11,539 nt of DNA from contig DUJX01000097.1 of the NCBI GenBank assembly GCA_013329575.1, positions 1 through 11,539 on the forward strand. Reading direction: 5' to 3'. Below are positions 7,081 to 11,539 of the stretch, in pieces. A program made the position numbers and the translations under genes. Each line of letters starts with the position of its first letter. Position 1 is the first letter of the stretch. The notes under the pieces were generated by a model. That model saw only the letters and a program-made list of their open reading frames with translations. It did not search any database and was not told the origin of the DNA. The stretch comes from Halobacteria archaeon. Its GTDB lineage: Archaea; Halobacteriota; Methanoliparia; Methanoliparales; Methanoliparaceae.

Positions 7081-8040
7081 ATGGCTGTATTTGTATTTAT
7101 TGAACACAGAGAAGGAAAATTGATGGATATCTCATTTGAATCTTTATCTGCGGCTCAGAAGCTGAACGACACGGTAGTAGCAGTAGTGGCCGGAGAAAAT
7201 GTAAGCGACTTGGCAGAAAAAGTGGCAAAATATGCGGATAAAGTGATAGTAGCAGAAGATCCTAAGATTGATACAAATAATGAAGCATATACCAGAGTAT
7301 TGAATGAATTGATAAAGAAAGAGAAGCCAAAGGTTGTAATTATGGGTCATTCGTCTATGGGTATGGATATCGCCCCGGCATTGTCGGTAGATCTTGGTTT
7401 ACCTATTGCTACCGATGTCGTCAAGATAAACCCAGAAGGCGGAAAGATTAAGGTTACGAGATCCATATACAATGGGAAAGTCCTGGCCGATTATAATCTA
7501 AAAAATGCTGATACTTATATAATTACAATACGAGCTGGAGAATTCTCCGCAGATGATTTGAAGGAGAAAAACGGCAAGATCGAGATAGTAGATTCGCTAT
7601 TAAAGGATGAAGTAGCCGACAAGAAGTTTGTAGGATATGTACAACCGGTGGTTGGCGCGGTAGATATTACCCAAGCAGATATCTTGGTATCCGTTGGTAG
7701 AGGTATAAAAGATAAAGAGAATATACCCTTGGCAGAAGAGCTTGCAAAAACAATGGGTGGCGTTCTTTCATGTTCCAGACCGATAGTAGATTACGGCTGG
7801 CTTCCAAAAGAGAGACAGGTTGGAACGTCCGGTAAGACTGTTAAACCTAAGTTATATCTGGCTCTCGGTATAAGCGGCGCATTCCAGCATGTTGCAGGGA
7901 TGAAAGGAGCAAATATGATCGTAGCAGTAAACAAAGATCCAAAAGCACCTATATTTTCTGTGGCACAGTATGGAATAGTAGATGATATCTTAAAAGTTAT
8001 TCCTGCATTAACACAAAAAGTTAAGGAAATAAAGGGATAA
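7081..8040 (+). CDS. etfA: Electron transfer flavoprotein, alpha subunit
   Basis: EtfA carries the electron-shuttling FAD in its C-terminal domain. It is 319 residues long and has no N-terminal ferredoxin extension. The N-terminal half (1-185) is the alpha/beta domain that pairs with EtfB. The C-terminal FAD domain shows VSVGRGI (203-209), SRPIVDYGWLP (232-242), QVGTSGKTVKP (246-256), GISGAFQHVAGM (263-274), VNKDPKAPIF (283-292) and AQYGIVDD (295-302). All are classical except Gln in AQYGIV, where Asp is usual. The ATG follows the etfB stop with no gap, after an AAGGGGGT ribosome site at 7066-7073. hdrA begins two bases after its stop. The domain is mobile in known ETFs, and HdrA's FAD or iron-sulfur clusters are the inferred docking target. 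Confidence 0.95.
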   Translation: MAVFVFIEHREGKLMDISFESLSAAQKLNDTVVAVVAGENVSDLAEKVAKYADKVIVAEDPKIDTNNEAYTRVLNELIKKEKPKVVIMGHSSMGMDIAPALSVDLGLPIATDVVKINPEGGKIKVTRSIYNGKVLADYNLKNADTYIITIRAGEFSADDLKEKNGKIEIVDSLLKDEVADKKFVGYVQPVVGAVDITQADILVSVGRGIKDKENIPLAEELAKTMGGVLSCSRPIVDYGWLPKERQVGTSGKTVKPKLYLALGISGAFQHVAGMKGANMIVAVNKDPKAPIFSVAQYGIVDDILKVIPALTQKVKEIKG

Positions 8041-8042
8041 AA

Positions 8043-9326
8043 ATGAAGAGTCTCGTTATAGGTGGTGGTCCTGCAGGACTACAAGCATCGCTTGATCTGG
8101 CAAACGCCGGATATGATGTCTACTTGGTAGAGCAGTGTTTCTCTTTAGGCGGCCGTGCAGTTCAGATAGTAAAAAATTATCCTAGTCTTACATTCATCAA
8201 AGATTTCATGAAACCTCTGATGGATGATGTTTACAACCATGAGAAGATAACCGTACTCACAAATTCGGAGGTTATCGGTGTAGACGGAGAGGCAGGTAAC
8301 TTTAAAGTAAAGGTCGAGAAGAGACCGACTTATGTTAATCTCGAAGAATGTAAGGATGAGTCGTGTGCAAAAGCGATGGATGTTTGTCCTGTAGAGGTCC
8401 CAAATGAGTTTAACGTTGGATTAGATAAGAGAAAGGCTATTTTTGCTCCTTTCTCTTATTCTGTCCCGTCAGGTTGCGTAATCGATGAAAAATCCTGCTT
8501 GCATTTCAAAGATGGAAGTTGCAGCAAATGTAGCGAGGTATGTGGCGGTATTAACTTTGACGAGAAGAAAGAGACGGTAGAGATCGACGATATAGGTTCA
8601 ATAATAGTTGCTACTGGCTTTGACCCGTTCGATCCTAATCTCAGGCCTGAACTAGCATACGACAAGTATAAAAACGTAATAACCTCTTTAGAATTTGAAC
8701 GGATGCTGGACGAGAATGGTCCAACAAAAGGAAAGATAATAGTAGACGGTAAAGAGCCTAAATCGATAGTGTTTGCCCACTGTATAGGTTCGAGAGATAA
8801 AAAAGTGGACAATCCGTACTGTTCAAGGATCTGCTGTATGTACACGGCTAAAGAGGCGTACATGGCAAAGGAAAAGATACCAGATGCTACCATCGCGGTC
8901 TCGTATATAGATATGAGAGCATTCGGAAAAGGGTACGAGCAGTTTTACGAAGAAGTGCAGAAAAAACAAGTTTTATACAGAAGAGGGGTTGCAGCAGAGA
9001 TATACGGCAACGGGGATAAAGTGGTGCTTCGGGCGGAAGATACCCTCTTGTCGGAACCGTACGAGTTTAGTGCAGATTTGATAGTTCTTGCCGTAGGTGT
9101 CGAGCCGAGATCCGATTCTGCAAAATTAGCAAATGTGTTGGGTCTGCAACTAGACGATTGCGGATTCTTTGTTGAAAAGAATGTGTATGATACCTGCGAG
9201 ACTGAGAAAGATGGGGTTTTTATAGCCGGTTGTTGTCAGGGTCCTAAAGATATACCCGATTCTTTAATGCAAGGCAGCGCAGCTGCTGCAAAAGCAATAG
9301 GTCTTATGCAGAGGTGTAATACTTGA
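8043..9326 (+). CDS. hdrA: HdrA-like FAD/iron-sulfur subunit, lacking the N- and C-terminal Fe-S domains
   Basis: HdrA is the flavin subunit of Hdr and the site of bifurcation in canonical complexes. Methanogen HdrA has about 650 residues; this has 427. It starts at the Rossmann FAD motif [12 protein letters not shown] (5-16) and ends at [22 protein letters not shown], so both the N-terminal cluster domain and the C-terminal ferredoxin domain are missing. The inserted ferredoxin keeps motif two (Cys152/160/163/167), but motif one has only Cys103, Cys108 and Cys115, with two extra residues and Ala111 in place of a ligand. The cluster-binding part of the flavin domain is intact: HCIGSRD (Cys247) and YCSRICCMY (Cys260, 264, 265). 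[11 protein letters not shown] (188-198) is also typical. Cotranscription with etfA and hdrC is nearly certain. It probably passes electrons between ETF and HdrC (inference). Confidence 0.9.
   Translation: MKSLVIGGGPAGLQASLDLANAGYDVYLVEQCFSLGGRAVQIVKNYPSLTFIKDFMKPLMDDVYNHEKITVLTNSEVIGVDGEAGNFKVKVEKRPTYVNLEECKDESCAKAMDVCPVEVPNEFNVGLDKRKAIFAPFSYSVPSGCVIDEKSCLHFKDGSCSKCSEVCGGINFDEKKETVEIDDIGSIIVATGFDPFDPNLRPELAYDKYKNVITSLEFERMLDENGPTKGKIIVDGKEPKSIVFAHCIGSRDKKVDNPYCSRICCMYTAKEAYMAKEKIPDATIAVSYIDMRAFGKGYEQFYEEVQKKQVLYRRGVAAEIYGNGDKVVLRAEDTLLSEPYEFSADLIVLAVGVEPRSDSAKLANVLGLQLDDCGFFVEKNVYDTCETEKDGVFIAGCCQGPKDIPDSLMQGSAAAAKAIGLMQRCNT
9311..9325 (+). promoter_or_regulatory. Shine-Dalgarno and TTG start of hdrC
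   Basis: GAGGTG at 9311-9316 stands six bases before TTG at 9323, and this TTG overlaps the hdrA stop as TTGA. The spacing supports TTG as the true hdrC start and indicates translational coupling. The rare start codon could lower HdrC output. Confidence 0.7.
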
Positions 9327-9862
9327 GTTTAAAAGATGAGATAGAAGAATGCGGCGAGATACTCGGTAAGGATACGGTAGATAGCTTTTTAGTATGTATG
9401 CAATGTGGTAAATGTACTGGTAGCTGTCCTTCTGGTAGGATAACCTCTTATAGAACGAGAAGGATAATTAACAGGTTACAGGCAGGAGACCGATCTGTTT
9501 TAAGCGATCCGGACCTTTGGATGTGTACAACATGCTATACTTGCTATGAACGGTGCCCAAGGGAAGTACGGATCACTGATATAATAAGGGCGGTACGAAA
9601 TATAGCAGCGAGAGAGGGATATATGTCAGAACCGCACAGAGCGACTGCCAGTTTTGTTATAAAGACCGGGCATGGTGTTCCTATCAACGATGAGACAAAA
9701 AAGCTGAGAAAGGAGCTTGGATTACCCGAAGTTCCACCAACCACACATAAGTATCCAGAGGCGTTAGAGTCCATTCGTAAAATAGTAAAAAAGACCAATT
9801 TTGACAAGATGGTTGGATTTGATTGGGATACTATGAGTTTGGAGAAAAGGGAGAAAAAATAA
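9323..9862 (+). CDS. hdrC: Heterodisulfide reductase subunit C-like iron-sulfur protein
   Basis: HdrC wires HdrA to HdrB through two cubane [4Fe-4S] clusters. Its 179 residues match the family (about 185). Motif one is Cys25/28/31/35 ([12 protein letters not shown]), motif two Cys68/71/74/78 ([12 protein letters not shown]). The first motif is identical over eleven residues to that of the HdrD-like protein in the same cluster, so the two HdrC units are probably paralogues. The start is TTG at 9323, overlapping the hdrA stop. The last 25 bases (from 9836) are the left copy of an exact direct repeat whose right copy lies over the hdrB start. Without the inserted segment the gene would end one base differently, in TGA overlapping the hdrB ATG, giving the same protein end (MSLEKREKK). 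Confidence 0.93.
   Translation: MSLKDEIEECGEILGKDTVDSFLVCMQCGKCTGSCPSGRITSYRTRRIINRLQAGDRSVLSDPDLWMCTTCYTCYERCPREVRITDIIRAVRNIAAREGYMSEPHRATASFVIKTGHGVPINDETKKLRKELGLPEVPPTTHKYPEALESIRKIVKKTNFDKMVGFDWDTMSLEKREKK
9836..9860 (+). repeat. 25-bp direct repeat, left copy (hdrC 3' end)
   Basis: Identical over 25 bases to 10062-10086. It begins AGTTTGGAG, is purine-rich in the middle and ends in six A and a T. The bases on either side differ between copies, so the repeat is exactly 25 bp. It flanks a 201-bp segment like a target-site duplication, or marks a 226-bp duplication unit. Confidence 0.95.
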
Positions 9863-10015
9863 ATAAAGACAGATGTTCTTTATTCCTGTCCTGCACAAGG
9901 CAAGACTGCGGGTTATCGGTGTATGCGAACCTTCATTTAAAACGAGTTCTTTCAATCAGGTATGGCATAAAAAATGGGTGTAAGACCGCAGTGTAGGCTT
10001 TTGTCCTACACAGGA

Positions 10016-10038
10016 TTAAAAAACTTGTGGTTTTTTAA
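10016..10038 (+). promoter_or_regulatory. 9-bp hairpin with U-rich descending arm upstream of hdrB
   Basis: 10016-10024 is the exact reverse complement of 10030-10038 around a TTGTG loop; the descending arm contains six T. It is terminator- or attenuator-like and could be broken by pairing of 9894-9899 (CACAAG) with 10024-10029 (CTTGTG). It overlaps copy 2 of the element found before etfB. Its effect on hdrB expression is untested. Confidence 0.45.
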
Positions 10039-10039
10039 A
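10017..10039 (+). repeat. Short element upstream of hdrB, copy 2 (copy 1 at 6277-6299)
   Basis: Nineteen of 23 positions match the stretch directly before the etfB ribosome binding site. Here the sequence forms a full 9-bp stem, whereas copy 1 forms only a short one. It lies inside the 201-bp segment between the 25-bp repeats. Confidence 0.4.
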
Positions 10040-10061
10040 GCACAAATCAAAGATTTGTGAT

Positions 10062-10086
10062 AGTTTGGAGAAAAGGGAGAAAAAAT
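10062..10086 (+). repeat. 25-bp direct repeat, right copy (carries the hdrB ribosome binding site)
   Basis: Exact copy of 9836-9860. It supplies the purine-rich GGAGAAAAGGGAG ribosome binding sequence and runs into the first two bases of the hdrB ATG (10085-10087). The copy therefore preserves the translation start of hdrB in spite of the intervening segment. Confidence 0.95.
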
Positions 10087-10960
10087 GAAAGAATATGCTT
10101 ATTTTCTTGGATGTATAACACCTAACAGGTATCCAGGTATAGAGGCTGCTACCATCAAAGTTCTGAACAAGTTTGGGATTGAGACACGAGATATAGAAGG
10201 GGCGAGCTGTTGTCCTGCACCGGGTGTATTCGGTTCTTTCGATCTAAGAACGTGGCTTCTGATAGCAGCGAGAAATGTGATGTTGGCAGAGAAGAAAGGG
10301 CTGGATATAGTGACCACATGTAATGGTTGTTACGGATCTCTTCAAGAGGCAGATCATATCTTAAAAGAGAGACCAGAACTGAAAGACTGGGTAAACGAGA
10401 ATTTTAAAGAAGAAGGGCTTGAATACAAAGGAAATATTAAAGTAAAACATATCCTTGAGGTTTTGTATGACGATATTGGAATTAACAAGCTGAAAGAGGC
10501 AGTAGTCTCACCGATTAATGCAAAGATAGGTGCACACTATGGATGCCATTTCTTAAAACCGAGTCTTGTCAGAGGTCACGGTAATCCTGAGAGGCCGACG
10601 ATACTCGATGAGCTTATAGAAGCGACCGGTGCTGAGAGTGTTGATTATAAAGACAAACTGATGTGCTGCGGTGCTGGTGGCGGATTAAGGGCTAAAGAAC
10701 TGGGATACTCGCTTACATTTACCAAGCAGAAACTCGCTAACATGAAAGAGAAAGGGATAGAAGGTGTGATAGATACCTGTGCGTTCTGTCATTTACAGAT
10801 GGATAGAGGACAGATTGAGATAAAAGAGAAGTTTGGTGAAGAATACAATCTTCCGGTATTGTTTATCACTCAATTGATAGGCCTTTCTCTCGGATTTAGT
10901 ACAAAGGAGTTAGGGTTAGATAAACACAGTATCCCAATGACCGAGAAATTTATCAGATAA
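10085..10960 (+). CDS. hdrB: Heterodisulfide reductase subunit B-like protein (two complete CCG domains)
   Basis: HdrB holds the active site of soluble Hdr, where two non-cubane [4Fe-4S] clusters split CoM-S-S-CoB. At 291 residues it has the usual size. Both CCG motifs are complete: Cys10, Cys42-Cys43 (SCCPAPG), Cys79/Cys82 (TCNGCYGSL), then Cys154 (HYGCHFLKPS), Cys194-Cys195 (MCCGAGGG) and Cys232/Cys235 (TCAFC). Together with hdrA and hdrC it can form a full catalytic arm, unlike the HdrD-like protein at the start of the cluster. The substrate may be CoM-S-S-CoB or another disulfide; sequence alone does not decide. Start ATG 10085 lies after GGGAG inside the right copy of the 25-bp repeat. 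It probably overlapped the hdrC stop as ATGA before the segment arose (inference). Confidence 0.94.
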   Translation: MKEYAYFLGCITPNRYPGIEAATIKVLNKFGIETRDIEGASCCPAPGVFGSFDLRTWLLIAARNVMLAEKKGLDIVTTCNGCYGSLQEADHILKERPELKDWVNENFKEEGLEYKGNIKVKHILEVLYDDIGINKLKEAVVSPINAKIGAHYGCHFLKPSLVRGHGNPERPTILDELIEATGAESVDYKDKLMCCGAGGGLRAKELGYSLTFTKQKLANMKEKGIEGVIDTCAFCHLQMDRGQIEIKEKFGEEYNLPVLFITQLIGLSLGFSTKELGLDKHSIPMTEKFIR

Positions 10961-10988
10961 TAAAAGATAATTTAACAGGCAATAAAAT

Positions 10989-11539
10989 ATGAACGGGACA
11001 ACAATAAAAAAGGGTGATGTAATAGAACTATCCTATACAGGCAGGGTAGACGATGATATATTCGATACTACAGACGAAGATCTTGCTAAAAAAGAGGGAA
11101 TATACAAAGAGAATTTGGATTATGGCCCAATCACCATCATGCTGGGTGCAGGCCACATAATCAAAGGGCTTGAAGAGGAATTGATCGATAAAGAGGTGGG
11201 ATACGAAGGAGAGGTAGAGATACCGCCAGAGAAGGGGTTCGGAGATTATAGAGAAGAACTAAAGATGCTCATACCGATAAACAAGATAAAAGAGAATGCT
11301 GCTCCTGGAATGCAGGTGATGGTTGATGGAAGGATCGGTACAATAGATCGGGTGGTTGGACGGCGTGCCTTGGTAGATTTTAATCTACCTTTAGCCGGTA
11401 AGGTGCTTAAATATAATTACAAGATAGTTAGGAAGATAGATGACCCGAAGGAACAGATAAAAGCCTTGATTAAAGTCTATATTAACAAGGATGTCGACGG
11501 AGTAGAGATATCCGAAGATGGTATCGCATCGGTCTATAT
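10989..11539 (+). CDS. FKBP-type peptidyl-prolyl cis-trans isomerase, archaeal long form (3' end outside window)
   Basis: This open frame runs from ATG 10989 off the right edge, 183 complete codons. It is a SlyD-like folding helper: KGDVIELSYTGRVDDDIFDTT (residues 8-28) and the family signature LGAGHIIKGLEEEL (52-65) form the FKBP domain. An inserted flap follows (EIPPEKGFGDY, chaperone-type insert), then the return to the FKBP domain at DFNLPLAGKVLKY (the usual motif is NHPLAGK; here Leu replaces His). After about residue 140 a C-terminal domain begins, as in the long archaeal FKBPs of about 230-250 residues. It would act in the cytoplasm as prolyl isomerase and holdase. It starts 28 bp after hdrB with a weak ribosome site. 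Whether it shares the Etf-Hdr transcript is open. Confidence 0.88.
   Translation, partial: MNGTTIKKGDVIELSYTGRVDDDIFDTTDEDLAKKEGIYKENLDYGPITIMLGAGHIIKGLEEELIDKEVGYEGEVEIPPEKGFGDYREELKMLIPINKIKENAAPGMQVMVDGRIGTIDRVVGRRALVDFNLPLAGKVLKYNYKIVRKIDDPKEQIKALIKVYINKDVDGVEISEDGIASVY

Larger units (their letters stand above)
9861..10061 (+). other. 201-bp hairpin-rich segment between the direct repeats (putative insertion or structured RNA)
   Basis: The segment has no credible open reading frame. It contains four perfect stem-loops: 9862-9869/9877-9884 (8 bp), 9991-9997/10005-10011 (7 bp), 10016-10024/10030-10038 (9 bp, ending in six T) and 10041-10048/10052-10059 (8 bp). Competing pairings exist: 9890-9896 with 9991-9997 (one G-U), 9905-9911 with 9986-9992, and 9894-9899 with 10024-10029. 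The ends are not inverted repeats of each other and no transposase is encoded. It could be a non-autonomous mobile element, a small RNA, or an mRNA element setting the HdrC:HdrB ratio. The structure is read directly; the function is unknown. Confidence 0.7.

Noticed and set aside
9934..9960. CRISPR-repeat-like pieces (CATTTAAAAC and CTTTCAATC) inside the hairpin-rich segment
   Set aside because: Each piece occurs once, only a few bases apart, with no regularly spaced repeats or spacers and no cas genes.
9901..9960. tRNA-like T-arm sequence (GGTTCGCAT on the minus strand)
   Set aside because: No matching acceptor stem, anticodon arm or D-arm could be built around it.
9861..10061. Classical MITE or IS remnant with terminal inverted repeats
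   Set aside because: The two ends of the segment are not inverted repeats of each other and no transposase fragment is present; only the flanking 25-bp direct repeat supports insertion.

Overview
The window is AT-rich archaeal DNA. The evidence is a methanogenesis marker protein 12 homologue, an archaeal KptA with an N-terminal zinc-binding segment, a full set of heterodisulfide reductase (Hdr) modules, an archaeal long-form FKBP, heavy AGA/AGG and ATA codon use, and TATA-like intergenic sequences. Together they suggest a methanogen-related euryarchaeon (Halobacteriota). The joint presence of ETF and Hdr genes makes an alkane- or methane-oxidising lineage such as Methanophagales (ANME-1) or Syntrophoarchaeia plausible. 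That placement is inference and no marker here settles it.

Layout. 1-686 (+) is the C-terminal half of a MATE-family membrane transporter, cut by the window edge. It converges on a minus-strand pair, and two perfect inverted repeats lie in the gap. The pair, read right to left, is methanogenesis marker protein 12 (2547-1606) followed by endonuclease IV (1609-755), coupled by an ATGA overlap. Divergent from it on the plus strand are RNA 2'-phosphotransferase (2599-3288) and a divergent ATP-type PEP carboxykinase (3397-4995) that keeps its active-site residues.

The centre of interest is a six-gene plus-strand cluster at 5078-10960: an HdrD-like protein (HdrC and HdrB domains fused), EtfB, EtfA, a trimmed HdrA, HdrC and HdrB. 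Close spacing, stop/start overlaps and strong ribosome binding sites indicate one transcription unit. No hydrogenase, MvhD, formate dehydrogenase, F420 oxidoreductase or acyl-CoA dehydrogenase gene lies among them, so ETF is the obvious electron partner of the Hdr module. The inferred role is a soluble flavin-based electron transfer, possibly bifurcating or confurcating, complex joining ETF to thiol/disulfide chemistry at HdrB. Two departures from the families stand out. The HdrD-like protein has lost the closing CxxC of its first CCG domain. HdrA lacks its N-terminal and C-terminal iron-sulfur domains and has an altered inserted ferredoxin motif.

Between hdrC and hdrB sits a 201-bp segment flanked by an exact 25-bp direct repeat. 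Removing one repeat copy and the segment would restore an ATGA-type hdrC/hdrB overlap, so it looks like an insertion into a formerly coupled junction. The segment holds four perfect hairpins and alternative long-range pairings. One hairpin region resembles the stretch just upstream of etfB (19 of 23 positions). The window ends inside an FKBP-type peptidyl-prolyl isomerase gene.
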